Part shown: positions 46,214-55,335 of the stretch, one piece after another
How the letters are laid out: each line of letters begins with the position of its first letter
Numbering within the stretch: position 1 is the stretch's first letter
Origin: DASQEH01 sp038239485
Lineage (GTDB): Bacteria > Actinomycetota > Actinomycetes > Propionibacteriales > Nocardioidaceae
NCBI GenBank assembly: GCA_038239485.1
Contig: JBBSET010000012.1
Coordinates: 1 to 64,000, forward strand
Direction: 5' to 3'
Length of the DNA: 64,000 nucleotides
Translations under genes and position numbers: made by a program
The notes under the pieces: model-generated
The model's database searches: none
What the model saw: only the letters and a program-made list of their open reading frames with translations
Told to the model about the DNA's origin: nothing

Positions 46214-46834
46214 ATGCTCGAGCGTTTCCGACAGTTCTGGACCAACTTCTTCAAGCCGGTCGCGCATCTGCTGATCCGGCGCGGGGTATCCCCGGACGTC
46301 GTCACTATCGTGGGCACGATCGGCGTCGTGGCGGGCGCCCTGGGCTTCTTCCCACGGGGCCATCTCTTCGTGGGCGACCTCGTCATCTCCCTCTTCGTCT
46401 TCTCGGACCTGATCGACGGCTACATGGCACGAACGCTTGGCGCCTCGTCCACATGGGGGGCCTTCCTCGATTCCACCCTCGACCGGCTAGGCGACGCCGC
46501 CATCTTCTCCGGCCTGGCGATCTGGCTGTTCGGCGGAGGGCACGACCGGCTGCTGGGCTGTGTCGCCCTGTGGGCGCTCGTGATGGGCTCGGTCACGTCG
46601 TACGAACGGGCGAAGGCCGAGAGCCTCGGCATGCAGGCGAAGGGCGGGATCGCCGAGCGCGCCGACCGGCTGGTAGCCGTCATCGCCATGTCCGGCCTGT
46701 CCGACCTCCTCGACCTGAAGATCCTGCTGACGCTGGTGCTCTGGGCGCTCGCGGCGGCCAGTACGATCACGGTCCTCCAGCGGATGATGATCGTCCGCCG
46801 CCAGGCGCTCGCAGACCCCGCCCCGCCGTCTTGA
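46214..46834 (+). CDS. pgsA: Phosphatidylinositol phosphate synthase
   Basis: CDP-alcohol phosphatidyltransferase of 206 aa with about six membrane segments. The catalytic motif runs from Asp65: SDLIDGYMAR, then Gly82, Asp86 and Asp90 (D-x2-DG-x2-AR-x8-G-x3-D-x3-D). In this operon, with an acyltransferase and pimA, it most likely makes phosphatidylinositol phosphate for PIM lipids. The stop overlaps the TTG start of the next gene. The 185-bp gap to the divergent EF-G-like gene should hold both promoters. Confidence 0.9.
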   Translation: MLERFRQFWTNFFKPVAHLLIRRGVSPDVVTIVGTIGVVAGALGFFPRGHLFVGDLVISLFVFSDLIDGYMARTLGASSTWGAFLDSTLDRLGDAAIFSGLAIWLFGGGHDRLLGCVALWALVMGSVTSYERAKAESLGMQAKGGIAERADRLVAVIAMSGLSDLLDLKILLTLVLWALAAASTITVLQRMMIVRRQALADPAPPS

Positions 46835-47781
46835 CGCCGGCCGCAGCACCTCGGGAGAGGCTCGTCGACTACGCCTTCCGGGTCGCCTGGGCGACGACAC
46901 GACACTCACCCGAGCCGGTGGCGACACGCGTGCTGGAGGGCGTCGCCGACCGGGTCTGGCGCCGGCGGGGGAGCGGTGTCAGGCAGCTCGAGGACAACCT
47001 CCGGCGAGCGGTCCCGACCGCCCCGCAAGACGCCCTGAGGGAACTCTCTCACGAAGCCATGCGTTCGTACTTCCGCTACTGGCACGAGGTATTCAGGTTG
47101 CCCGCGTGGTCCCGGACCAGGGTTGTGGACTCGGTGGTCACGACGGGGGAGGACGGATTGCGCGCGGGCTTCGCCGAGGGTCGCGGCGCCATCATCGCCC
47201 TCCCGCACATGGCCAACTGGGACCATGCCGGCGCGTGGGCCTGCCTGACGGGCATGCCGGTGTCGACAGTCGCTGAGCGCCTGCGCCCGGAGTCACTGTT
47301 CAACCGCTTCGTCCGCTACCGCGAGGAGCTCGGCATGGAGGTGATCGCCTTGACGGGGTCGGGCAACCCCACCGCGATCCTGAGGTCCTCGCTGCGAGAG
47401 GGCCGGCTGGTATGCCTGCTCGCCGATCGCAACCTGACCGGCGCCGGGGTCGCGGTCGACCTGCTGGCCGAGCCGGCCCGCCTTCCGGGGGGGCCGGCGG
47501 CGCTGTGCCGGATGACCGGGGCGCCGATGGTGGCCCTGACCCTGACCTATCGTGGCCCGCTCCTGCAGCTGGACTTCAGCCCGCCGATCGCCGTCCGACC
47601 CGGCAGGTCCGGGCTCGCGGCGATGACCCAGGACGTCGCCGACTGGTTCAGCGCCGGGATCCGGCGTTCGCCGACCGACTGGCACATGCTGCAGCCGGTC
47701 TTCACCGCCGACCTCCAGCGTCACGACCTGAACCGCGCGGACGGCCCCGACCGTGCTGACCCGGACCGTGATGACACATGA
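46831..47781 (+). CDS. Phosphatidylinositol mannoside acyltransferase
   Basis: Protein of 316 aa of the LpxL/HtrB-like lysophospholipid acyltransferase family. The catalytic HxxxxD is HMANWD, in LPHMANWDHAGAW. It acylates PIM mannose in the inner leaflet. The start is TTG at 46831, whose TTGA overlaps the pgsA stop, and the C-terminus overlaps pimA by 4 bp. There is no better start nearby in frame. Confidence 0.88.
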   Translation: MTPAAAPRERLVDYAFRVAWATTRHSPEPVATRVLEGVADRVWRRRGSGVRQLEDNLRRAVPTAPQDALRELSHEAMRSYFRYWHEVFRLPAWSRTRVVDSVVTTGEDGLRAGFAEGRGAIIALPHMANWDHAGAWACLTGMPVSTVAERLRPESLFNRFVRYREELGMEVIALTGSGNPTAILRSSLREGRLVCLLADRNLTGAGVAVDLLAEPARLPGGPAALCRMTGAPMVALTLTYRGPLLQLDFSPPIAVRPGRSGLAAMTQDVADWFSAGIRRSPTDWHMLQPVFTADLQRHDLNRADGPDRADPDRDDT

Positions 47782-48896
47782 GGGTCGGCCTCGTCTGCCC
47801 GTACTCCCTCGACGTACCCGGTGGCGTCCAGAACCATGTGCAGGACCTCGCCACGGCGCTGCTCGCGCGTGGTCACCTGGTCAGCCTCCTCGCCCCGGGG
47901 GAGGCGGCCATCCGCCCGGCGCACATCGAGACCGTCGGCCGCGGCGTGCCGACCAGGTTCAACGGGGCCGTCGGACGGGTGGCGTTCGGCCCTCGCGTCC
48001 TTTGGCAGACCCGCCGATGGCTGCGCGAAGGAAACTTCGACGTCGTCCACGTGCACGAACCCGAGGCTCCCAGTGTGTCCCTGCTCGCACTCTGGGCCGC
48101 TCGCACGACGGTGGTCGCGACGTTCCATACCGCCAACGCACGATCGCGCGTCCTGACGGCCGCGGGGGTGTTGCTCCGGCCGTCCTTGGAGAAGATCTCG
48201 GCCCGGATAGCGGTGTCCGAGGCTGCCAGGGCCACCCTGGTCCAGCATCTGGGCGGCGAGCCCGTCGTGATCGCGAACGGCCTCTTCTGCGACCGCTTCG
48301 CCACCGCGCGGCCACGTGAGAAGTGGGTATCCCCGGGCCCGACCATCGCCTTCCTCGGGAGGGGAGACGAACCGCGCAAGGGCCTCGGGGTGCTCCTCGC
48401 CGCCTTCGCCCAGGTGCTGGTCGCGCACCCGACGGCGCGGCTCCTCGTGGCAGGACGGGCCGAGGACGCCGTGGTGGCTGCGCTCCCGGAGCCGGTCCGG
48501 CAGCGGGTCGAGCTCCTCGGGCAGCTCAGCGACGACGACCGGGGAAGGCTCCTGGCGTCCGCCGCAGTCTTCGTCGCCCCCCACCTAGGCGGTGAGAGCT
48601 TCGGGGTCGTCCTCGCCGAGGCGATGGCCGCCGGCGCCCCTGTCGTCGCGAGCGACCTGGTGGCGTTCCGGGCGGTTCTCCAGGACGGCCGTCTGGGCGG
48701 GCTGTTCAGGCCAGGTGACCCGGCCGCCGCCGCCCGCGCCATCTGCCGGGTCCTCGACCACCCCAGCCAGGCGGGCGTTCTGCGTCGCCGAGCCGCCCAG
48801 GCCGTACGGCGCTACGACTGGTCTGACCTGGTCCCGGAGATCGAGGCGGTGTACGAGACGGTGCTGCCGGCCCCCATCGTGGCGAGTGGGCCGTGA
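47778..48896 (+). CDS. pimA: Phosphatidylinositol alpha-mannosyltransferase
   Basis: GT4 glycosyltransferase of 372 aa. The N-terminus VGLVCPYSLDVPGGVQNHV with its glycine loop, VHVHEPEAPS near residue 90, and the ESFGVVLAEAMAAGAPVVAS nucleotide-sugar motif near residue 275 are diagnostic. It adds the first mannose from GDP-mannose to phosphatidylinositol. Coupled on both sides (ATGA, GTGA). Confidence 0.93.
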   Translation: MRVGLVCPYSLDVPGGVQNHVQDLATALLARGHLVSLLAPGEAAIRPAHIETVGRGVPTRFNGAVGRVAFGPRVLWQTRRWLREGNFDVVHVHEPEAPSVSLLALWAARTTVVATFHTANARSRVLTAAGVLLRPSLEKISARIAVSEAARATLVQHLGGEPVVIANGLFCDRFATARPREKWVSPGPTIAFLGRGDEPRKGLGVLLAAFAQVLVAHPTARLLVAGRAEDAVVAALPEPVRQRVELLGQLSDDDRGRLLASAAVFVAPHLGGESFGVVLAEAMAAGAPVVASDLVAFRAVLQDGRLGGLFRPGDPAAAARAICRVLDHPSQAGVLRRRAAQAVRRYDWSDLVPEIEAVYETVLPAPIVASGP

Positions 48897-49399
48897 CAGC
48901 CCTGGTCGTCCTGTCGGCGCTGCTGGTGGGCGCGGTCGCGATGGTGACCGTCTCCTGCCTGCGAACCGCGTCGCGGCTGCGACGGCTCCAGCGGCGGTGC
49001 CGGGTTGCCGATGCGTCGCTGCGCACACACCTCGCGAATCGGTCCGCGATCGCGCTGAGGCTGGCGAGCGTGGCGGATACGGCGGCGGCGAGGGACTTAC
49101 TCGCGGCGGCGGGGCGCGCCCGCGCCGCCAGCGCTGACGCGGGCAGCCGGGGGGAGTGGAGTGCGGAGTCGGACCTGACCCGGGCGCTGCGGCAGGTCAG
49201 CAGCCTCGGTTCACCGGAGCAGGCGCTGGTCTCGATGGTCGAGGACAGCCAGCGTCTCGCGTCGATGGCTCGCCGCATCCATAACGACGGGGTGGCTCTG
49301 GCGGGGCCGCTTCGGCAGCGCCGGCGGTCCCGCTGGCTCCGCCTCGAAGGGCACCAGCACTCGGCGAGGATGATCGAGTTCGACGACGGGATGCGGTGA
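48893..49399 (+). CDS. Small membrane-anchored protein of the PIM operon
   Basis: Protein of 168 aa starting at GTG (GTGA overlap with pimA). An N-terminal hydrophobic helix (TALVVLSALLVGAVAMVTVSC) is followed by an Arg/Ala-rich helical region, and the shape resembles LemA-like proteins. In mycobacteria the gene after pimA encodes a Nudix protein, but no Nudix box is present here. Function is unknown. Confidence 0.7.
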   Translation: MTALVVLSALLVGAVAMVTVSCLRTASRLRRLQRRCRVADASLRTHLANRSAIALRLASVADTAAARDLLAAAGRARAASADAGSRGEWSAESDLTRALRQVSSLGSPEQALVSMVEDSQRLASMARRIHNDGVALAGPLRQRRRSRWLRLEGHQHSARMIEFDDGMR

Positions 49400-49490
49400 G
49401 TCCCGAGCGTGCGAGGTGGATCGCCGGGGCTGCCACGCCGTATTATGGGAGGGTCTCCCGCCAGCTCAGAACCTCGATGTAAGGCACCCC

Positions 49491-50417
49491 GTGACAGACG
49501 AAGCAGCAGTAGTCCCCTCCTCCCGCCCGGCCGTGTCGGAGACCGGAACAGTGCGAGTCAAACGTGGCATGGCCGAGATGCTCAAGGGCGGCGTCATCAT
49601 GGACGTCGTCACCTCTGAGCAGGCCATGATCGCCGAGGACGCCGGCGCGGTCGCCGTGATGGCGCTGGAGCGGGTACCCGCCGACATCCGGGCCCAGGGC
49701 GGCGTCTCACGGATGAGCGACCCGGACATGATCGAGAGCATCATCTCCGCTGTGTCGATCCCGGTGATGGCGAAGGCCCGCATCGGCCACTTCGTGGAGG
49801 CCCAGGTGTTGCAGAGCCTGGGCGTCGACTACGTCGACGAGTCCGAGGTGCTCACCCCGGCCGACTACGCCAACCACATCGACAAGTGGCAGTTCACGGT
49901 GCCGTTCGTGTGCGGCGCGACCAACCTCGGCGAGGCGCTGCGTCGACTCACCGAGGGCGCAGCCATGATCCGCTCGAAGGGCGAGGCCGGCACGGGCGAC
50001 GTGTCCAACGCGACCACCCACATGAGGCAGATCCGCGGGGAGCTGCGCCGGCTGCAGTCGATGAGCGAGGACGAGTTGTATGTAGCCGCCAAAGACCTTC
50101 AGGCGCCCTACGACCTCGTCCGCGAGGTGGCCGAGGCGGGAAGGCTTCCCGTCGTACTCTTCACCGCCGGCGGCATCGCCACCCCAGCCGACGCGGCGAT
50201 GATGATGCAGCTGGGTGCGGAAGGCGTGTTCGTGGGCTCCGGCATCTTCAAGTCCGGCAATCCGGCCCAGCGCGCAGCGGCCATCGTCAAGGCCACCACG
50301 TTCTTCGACGACCCCGACGTCATCGCGAAGGTGTCGCGGGGGCTGGGCGAGGCGATGGTCGGGATCAATGTCGACGACATCCCCCAGCCCCACCGCCTCG
50401 CCGAGCGAGGCTGGTAG
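49491..50417 (+). CDS. pdxS: Pyridoxal 5'-phosphate synthase lyase subunit
   Basis: Protein of 308 aa. It makes PLP from ribose 5-phosphate, glyceraldehyde 3-phosphate and ammonia supplied by PdxT. MAEMLKGGVIMDVV near residue 30, ALERVPADIRAQGGVSRM, and KARIGHFVEAQ are signature segments. The GTG at 49491 follows AAGG. TATTAT at 49441-49446 is a good -10 candidate 50 bp upstream, with no clear -35. Confidence 0.95.
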   Translation: MTDEAAVVPSSRPAVSETGTVRVKRGMAEMLKGGVIMDVVTSEQAMIAEDAGAVAVMALERVPADIRAQGGVSRMSDPDMIESIISAVSIPVMAKARIGHFVEAQVLQSLGVDYVDESEVLTPADYANHIDKWQFTVPFVCGATNLGEALRRLTEGAAMIRSKGEAGTGDVSNATTHMRQIRGELRRLQSMSEDELYVAAKDLQAPYDLVREVAEAGRLPVVLFTAGGIATPADAAMMMQLGAEGVFVGSGIFKSGNPAQRAAAIVKATTFFDDPDVIAKVSRGLGEAMVGINVDDIPQPHRLAERGW

Positions 50418-50422
50418 GCGCG

Positions 50423-51019
50423 GTGGCGATCGGCAGCCCTGACAAGGCTGCCCGGCTGGCCCAGCTGGGAACCTACGCCGCCGTGCAGGTGCGTTCCGGG
50501 TACCGGCAGCCGGGCGATGTCCGCGCGGACATCTTCGACGCCGTGATCGACGAGGTCCGCGAGCCGGGCGAGGCCCAGCGCCTGACCGACGCGCTGGTCG
50601 CGGCAGCCCTGCGGGAGGTCGAGTCCGACGCCGACGGGTGGCCCGAGGTGACGGACTTCGACCGCCTCCAGGCCGCCTTCGCCGACCTCGAGGCCGCCGA
50701 CCTCGTGGTGCTGCAGGCATGCGAGGACCACTGGTCCGCCAACCAGGCGCTCCAGCAGCGCTCGGTCGAGGGCGCTACCCCGTGGGGCATCGCCCACTTC
50801 ACTCATCCCGACGTCTGGCACGCAGTCGAGCACGGCATGCTGGAGGTCAACCTGTGGCACGGCTCGAGCGCCAACGTGGCCCCAGGCGACGACCTGCTGA
50901 CCTTCGTGCTCAGGACTCTGGCCGACCACGGCATCGCGGCGGCCTTCGACGAGGGTCGGATCGAGGTGACCGTCGCGTGGCAGCGGCGGTTGATGAGCAG
51001 CCCACGACCTGGCGGCTAG
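50423..51019 (+). CDS. DUF6891 family protein
   Basis: Protein of 198 aa from GTG at 50423, five bases after pdxS. Features are VQVRSGYRQPGDVR, VTDFDRLQAAFADLE and IAHFTHPDVWHAVEHG; this looks like DUF6891. No signal peptide or membrane segment is seen. The position between pdxS and pdxT suggests co-transcription with vitamin B6 synthesis, but no role is known. Confidence 0.7.
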   Translation: MAIGSPDKAARLAQLGTYAAVQVRSGYRQPGDVRADIFDAVIDEVREPGEAQRLTDALVAAALREVESDADGWPEVTDFDRLQAAFADLEAADLVVLQACEDHWSANQALQQRSVEGATPWGIAHFTHPDVWHAVEHGMLEVNLWHGSSANVAPGDDLLTFVLRTLADHGIAAAFDEGRIEVTVAWQRRLMSSPRPGG

Positions 51020-51241
51020 CAGCCGAGAAGCCTCCACCCGCGCCGAAGGACCAGCATTCGGTGGCTGCGGTCGAGGCGGTGGACGCGATGGCGAAGCTGT
51101 GGTTCCTGCTGGTGTTCGGCCGAGGCCTCGGCCGCCGCCTCGGCTGGCGGCTCGGCTGGCGGCTGCTGACCGAGCAGGGACGGCTGAGCCGCCACCCAGC
51201 CAGCCGGGGGCGCGCGGCGGGCCCCTTCTACGATGGGTGGC

Positions 51242-51847
51242 ATGACCCCGCACCCGACCGTCGGCGTCCTCGCCTTGCAAGGCGACGTGCGCGAGCACCT
51301 CGACATGGTCGAGTCGTCGGGAGCCAAGGCGAGACCGGTCCGACGCCCGAACGAGCTCGCCACCGTCGACGCCATGATCATCCCGGGCGGGGAGTCGACC
51401 ACGATGGACAAGCTGGCCAGGGCCTTCGACCTGTTCGAGCCGCTGCAGCGCCGGATCAGGGCAGGCATGCCGTGTCTCGGGACCTGCGCGGGCATGATCA
51501 TGCTGGCCGACACGGTCGAAGGCGCGATCCATGGCCAGGAGAGCCTGGGTGGGCTCGACGTGGTCGTCCGCCGCAACGCCTTCGGGCGCCAGGTCGACTC
51601 GTTCGAGGTGGATGTCGACTTCACGCCGTTCGACGAGCCGTTCCACGCCCTGTTCATCCGCGCCCCGTGGGTCGAGAAGGTTGGCAACGGGGTCGACGTG
51701 CTCGCGACCGTGGCCAGCGGACCGGCCGTGGGTAGGATCGTCGCCGTACGCCAGGGCAGCGTCATGGCCACGTCGTTCCACCCCGAGATCACACATGACG
51801 ACCGCGTTCATCGATATTTCGTCGATGCGGTCCGGCACTCGTCGTAG
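51242..51847 (+). CDS. pdxT: Pyridoxal 5'-phosphate synthase glutaminase subunit
   Basis: Class I glutaminase of 201 aa. The nucleophile Cys is in GTCAGMIML, preceded by IIPGGESTTM, and the catalytic His-x-Glu is in TSFHPEITHD. It passes ammonia to PdxS. I chose ATG at 51242 over ATG at 51233. TACGAT lies just upstream, so a leaderless or very short leader transcript is possible. Confidence 0.95.
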   Translation: MTPHPTVGVLALQGDVREHLDMVESSGAKARPVRRPNELATVDAMIIPGGESTTMDKLARAFDLFEPLQRRIRAGMPCLGTCAGMIMLADTVEGAIHGQESLGGLDVVVRRNAFGRQVDSFEVDVDFTPFDEPFHALFIRAPWVEKVGNGVDVLATVASGPAVGRIVAVRQGSVMATSFHPEITHDDRVHRYFVDAVRHSS

Positions 51848-51899
51848 GACGGGTCCGGCGACACGTCATGCGCCGTCGAGCTGAAGGAGCCTCCTGCCG

Positions 51900-52673
51900 A
51901 TGTCCGGCCATTCAAAATGGGCGACCACCAAGCACAAGAAGGCCGTCGTCGACGCCCGGCGCGGCAAGCTCTTCGCCAAGCTGATCAAGAACATCGAGGT
52001 CGCGGCGCGCACCGGCGGCGGTGACGTGGCCGGCAACCCGACGCTGTACGACGCCATCCAGAAGGCCAAGAAGTCGTCGGTACCCAACGACAACATCGAC
52101 CGGGCGGTCAAGCGGGGTTCCGGCCTCGAGGGCGGCGGAGCCGACTACCAGACCATCATGTACGAGGGCTATGCGCCCGGTGGCGTCGCGCTGCTGATCG
52201 AGTGCCTCACCGACAACCGCAACCGCGCCGCGGGTGAGGTGCGCACGGCGATGACCCGCAACGGTGGCTCGATGGCCGACGCCGGCTCGGTGTCCTACAT
52301 GTTCACCCGCAAGGGCGTGATCATTGTGCCGCGCGTCCAGGAGACCGCCGAGGTCGGCGAGGATGACATCCTTGGCGCCGTGCTCGACGCCGGCGCCGAG
52401 GAGATCAACGACCTCGGGGAGGCGTTCGAGGTGATCTCCGAGCCCACCGACCTGGTGGCCGTGCGGACGGCCCTGCAGGCCGACGGACTCGACTACGAGT
52501 CGGCAGAGGCATCGTTCGTCCCCAGCCTCACCGTCGCGGTCGACAAGGCGGGTGCGAGCCGGATCTTCCGGCTGATCGAGGCACTGGAGGACTCCGACGA
52601 CGTCCAGAACGTCTTCGGCAACTTCGACATCCCCGACGACGTGATGGCCGAGCTCGACGCCGCCGACGCCTAG
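51900..52673 (+). CDS. yebC: YebC/PmpR family DNA-binding regulatory protein
   Basis: Protein of 257 aa beginning SGHSKWATTKHKKAV, the diagnostic start of the family. The middle has GPGGV-like YEGYAPGGVALLIECLTDN. Members regulate transcription, and others are reported to ease ribosome stalling. AAGGAG precedes the ATG. It lies directly upstream of ruvCAB, as in most actinobacteria. Confidence 0.95.
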   Translation: MSGHSKWATTKHKKAVVDARRGKLFAKLIKNIEVAARTGGGDVAGNPTLYDAIQKAKKSSVPNDNIDRAVKRGSGLEGGGADYQTIMYEGYAPGGVALLIECLTDNRNRAAGEVRTAMTRNGGSMADAGSVSYMFTRKGVIIVPRVQETAEVGEDDILGAVLDAGAEEINDLGEAFEVISEPTDLVAVRTALQADGLDYESAEASFVPSLTVAVDKAGASRIFRLIEALEDSDDVQNVFGNFDIPDDVMAELDAADA

Positions 52674-52910
52674 CTCGGCTACTGGCCGGGCAACCGCGAC
52701 AGCGTCACTGTCTCGTCGAGCGGCTTCGCCGCACGCTGGCTCCTGGTGGCGTGAACGTGGAGGTACGGGCAGCGCGCCGGAGCGGGGTTCCCGCTGGTCT
52801 CGCTCGGGTGAGTCCGCCGGGTTTCAGGCGTGGATCAGGGCGCTCCGCAAGGGCTCGCCGGGCGCGTCGCTGCGCAGGACGGTCGGGCCTCGGCACTAGG
52901 TTGGTCCTGG

Positions 52911-52926
52911 TCGAACACATGTTCGT
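52911..52926. promoter_or_regulatory. SOS (LexA) box upstream of ruvC
   Basis: TCGAACACATGTTCGT matches the actinobacterial/mycobacterial LexA site TCGAAC-N4-GTTCGA at 15 of the 16 positions. It is 40 bp before the ruvC start. It predicts LexA repression and DNA-damage induction of ruvCAB. Confidence 0.8.
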
Positions 52927-52966
52927 GCGGCCGACGTGCCGGTGACGGCGAAACCAGGGAGGTCGC

Positions 52967-53494
52967 GTGCGGGTGCTGGGTGTTGATCCCGGCCTGACCC
53001 GGTGCGGGCTGGGCGTGGTCGAGGGCTCGAGCGGCCAGACGTTGACGGCGGTCGCGGTCCACGTCGTCCGTACCCCGGCCGGCACGGACCTCGGCGAGCG
53101 GCTGCTGCGGATCCGGACGGTCATCGACGAGTGGCTCGAGCTCTACCAGCCCGACGCGGTCGCGGTCGAGCGGGTCTTCGCCCAGCACAACGTCCGGACC
53201 GTGATGGGCACCGCGCAGGTGTCCGGGATCGCCGTCGTGGCGGCGGCAGGTCGCGGTATCACCGTGGCCCTGCACACGCCGACTGAGGTCAAGGCCGCCG
53301 TGACAGGAAGTGGCCGCGCCGACAAGGAACAGGTGACAACCATGGTGACCCGGCTGCTCAAGCTCGATGCCCGGCCGTCGCCGGCCGACGCGTCGGACGC
53401 CCTGGCGTTGGCGATGTGCCACATCTGGCGCGGCGGCCCCACCGCCCGGCTCGAGGAAGCCGTCGCCCGGGCACGAGGGGAGATGTCGCGGTGA
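52967..53494 (+). CDS. ruvC: Crossover junction endodeoxyribonuclease RuvC
   Basis: Protein of 175 aa. RNase H-like fold: VLGVDPGLTRCG (Asp7), AVERVFAQHNVRT (Glu), and DASDALALA (terminal acidic pair). It cleaves Holliday junctions with RuvAB. GGGAGG precedes the GTG start. It is coupled to ruvA by GTGA overlap, and the SOS box at 52911 governs the operon. Confidence 0.97.
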   Translation: MRVLGVDPGLTRCGLGVVEGSSGQTLTAVAVHVVRTPAGTDLGERLLRIRTVIDEWLELYQPDAVAVERVFAQHNVRTVMGTAQVSGIAVVAAAGRGITVALHTPTEVKAAVTGSGRADKEQVTTMVTRLLKLDARPSPADASDALALAMCHIWRGGPTARLEEAVARARGEMSR

Positions 53495-54123
53495 TCGCCT
53501 TCGTACGAGGGCCGGTGAGCGCAGTGTTCGTCGACTCTGCGGTGGTCGATGTCGGCGGGGTCGGCATCCAGGTGTTGTGCACACCCGGCACATTGGCCGG
53601 GCTCCGCATCGGGGAGCAGGCCACCCTGGCGACCGCGATGGTCGTTCGCGAGGACTCGCTGACGTTGTTCGGCTTCGCCGACTACGACGAGCGCGCCCTC
53701 TTCGAGCTGCTTCAGACGGCCAGCGGCGTCGGCCCCAAGCTGGCCCAGGCCATGCTTGCCGTCCACGGTCCCGAGGACCTGAGGCGAGCGGTGCTGACCG
53801 AGGATCTGGTGGCCCTGTGCCGGGTGCCGGGCATCGGACGCAAGGGCGCCCAGCGGGTCGTGCTCGAGCTCAAGGATCGGATCGGGACCCCCCAGCACGG
53901 CGTCGCGTCCGGTACCACTGCTGCCGCACGGGGCGTGACCGGGGCCGATACCTGGCGGGAACAGGTCCGCGCTGGCCTGATGAGCCTTGGCTGGTCCATG
54001 CGAGAGGCGGACTCGGCGCTGGAGTCGGTGGCCGCGATGGCGGACGAGTCCATGTCCGACGGCGCCCCTGCACCCGTCGCGGACCTGCTGCGCTCGGCTC
54101 TGCGCTCGCTGTCGAGGGCCTGA
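53491..54123 (+). CDS. ruvA: Holliday junction branch migration protein RuvA
   Basis: Protein of 210 aa. The N-terminal OB-fold (VIAFVRGPVSAV), helix-hairpin-helix motifs (SGVGPKLAQAML and VPGIGRKGAQRVVLEL) and C-terminal RuvB-binding domain are all present, and the length is normal. It binds the four-way junction and loads RuvB. It starts at GTG overlapping the ruvC stop. Confidence 0.97.
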   Translation: MIAFVRGPVSAVFVDSAVVDVGGVGIQVLCTPGTLAGLRIGEQATLATAMVVREDSLTLFGFADYDERALFELLQTASGVGPKLAQAMLAVHGPEDLRRAVLTEDLVALCRVPGIGRKGAQRVVLELKDRIGTPQHGVASGTTAAARGVTGADTWREQVRAGLMSLGWSMREADSALESVAAMADESMSDGAPAPVADLLRSALRSLSRA

Positions 54124-54126
54124 GCG

Positions 54127-55182
54127 GTGCCGCCCGACGACCTCGGCCGGTCAGTGGTCGAAGCCGACGCAGACGGCGACGAGCGCGCCATCGAGGCGGC
54201 GCTGCGGCCGAAGACTCTCGACGAGGTGATCGGTCAGGAGCGTGTCAGGGAACAGCTCGGACTGGTGCTCGCGGCTGCCCGGGGCCGCGGGGGGACCCCC
54301 GACCACGTGTTGTTGTCCGGGCCGCCGGGGCTGGGGAAGACCACGATGGCGATGATCATCGCTGCCGAGATGGACAGCCCCCTGCGGGTGACGAGCGGGC
54401 CGGCCATCCAGCACGCGGGTGACCTCGCGGCGATCCTGTCCAGCCTCAACGAGGGTGACGTGCTGTTCCTCGACGAGATCCACCGGATGTCGCGTCCGGC
54501 CGAGGAGCTGCTCTACCTCGCCATGGAGGACTTCCGGGTCGACGTCGTGGTCGGAAAGGGGCCTGGTGCCACAGCGATCTCCATCCAGATCCCGCCGTTC
54601 ACCCTCGTCGGCGCGACCACGAGGGCGGGTCTGCTGCCGGGTCCGCTCCGCGACAGGTTCGGGTTCACCGGCCACCTGGAGTTCTACGAGACCGCCGACC
54701 TGCTGCGTATCGTGGAGCGATCCGCCCGGCTGCTCGACGTCGCGATCCAGACTCCAGGAGCGACAGAGATCGCCTCACGGTCGCGGGGGACGCCGCGGAT
54801 CGCCAACCGGTTGCTGAGGCGTGTACGCGACTTCGCGCAGGTGCGCGCCGACGGGTTGGTCACCAAGCCCCTTGCGCACGATGCCCTCGCCTTGTTCGAG
54901 GTCGACGAGATGGGCCTCGACCGGCTTGACCGCGCCGTGCTCACGGCGTTGTGCCGCAGGTTCGGCGGCGGTCCGGTCGGACTGGGCACGCTGGCTGTCG
55001 CGGTCGGTGAGGAGCGCGAGACCGTGGAGGAGGTCGCCGAGCCGTTCCTGGTGCGGTCTGGCTACCTTGCCCGGACTCCGCGTGGCCGGATCGCGACGCC
55101 CACAGCGTGGCGACATCTCGGCCTGGCGATCCCCACCGGTACGGCGTTCGCGGACCAGACCCCACTGTTTGACGACGCGTAG
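54127..55182 (+). CDS. ruvB: Holliday junction branch migration ATPase RuvB
   Basis: AAA+ ATPase of 351 aa. Walker A is GPPGLGKTT, Walker B is LDEIHR, sensor 1 is GATTRAG and the arginine finger region is PLRDRFG. The C-terminal winged helix ends in GLAIP. It drives branch migration with RuvA. GTG at 54127 lies 3 bp after ruvA. Confidence 0.97.
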   Translation: MPPDDLGRSVVEADADGDERAIEAALRPKTLDEVIGQERVREQLGLVLAAARGRGGTPDHVLLSGPPGLGKTTMAMIIAAEMDSPLRVTSGPAIQHAGDLAAILSSLNEGDVLFLDEIHRMSRPAEELLYLAMEDFRVDVVVGKGPGATAISIQIPPFTLVGATTRAGLLPGPLRDRFGFTGHLEFYETADLLRIVERSARLLDVAIQTPGATEIASRSRGTPRIANRLLRRVRDFAQVRADGLVTKPLAHDALALFEVDEMGLDRLDRAVLTALCRRFGGGPVGLGTLAVAVGEERETVEEVAEPFLVRSGYLARTPRGRIATPTAWRHLGLAIPTGTAFADQTPLFDDA

Positions 55183-55335
55183 GCGGCCCACCCTCCCGAC
55201 ACCCGCTGCCACCGTCGGAATCGGAGATCGGTGTCGCGGCCGGTTAGACTCGATTTTTGCCGTCCTACGAGACGGTGCGATGTCGCTATGACGGCCTCTC
55301 GCGCGAAGCGGTCGAGGTCGAATCGAGGAGTCTCT

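Noticed and set aside
43669..46386. Minus-strand open frame of about 900 codons over the EF-G-like gene
   Set aside because: It is out of frame with the EF-G2 protein and rich in Arg/Pro/Gly; it has no domains.
51020..51241. Small ORF and 12-bp tandem repeat (51139-51162) upstream of pdxT
   Set aside because: The repeat encodes a short Gly-Trp-Arg-Leu run only in one frame that then enters pdxT out of frame; no start with a ribosome-binding site and no known family.
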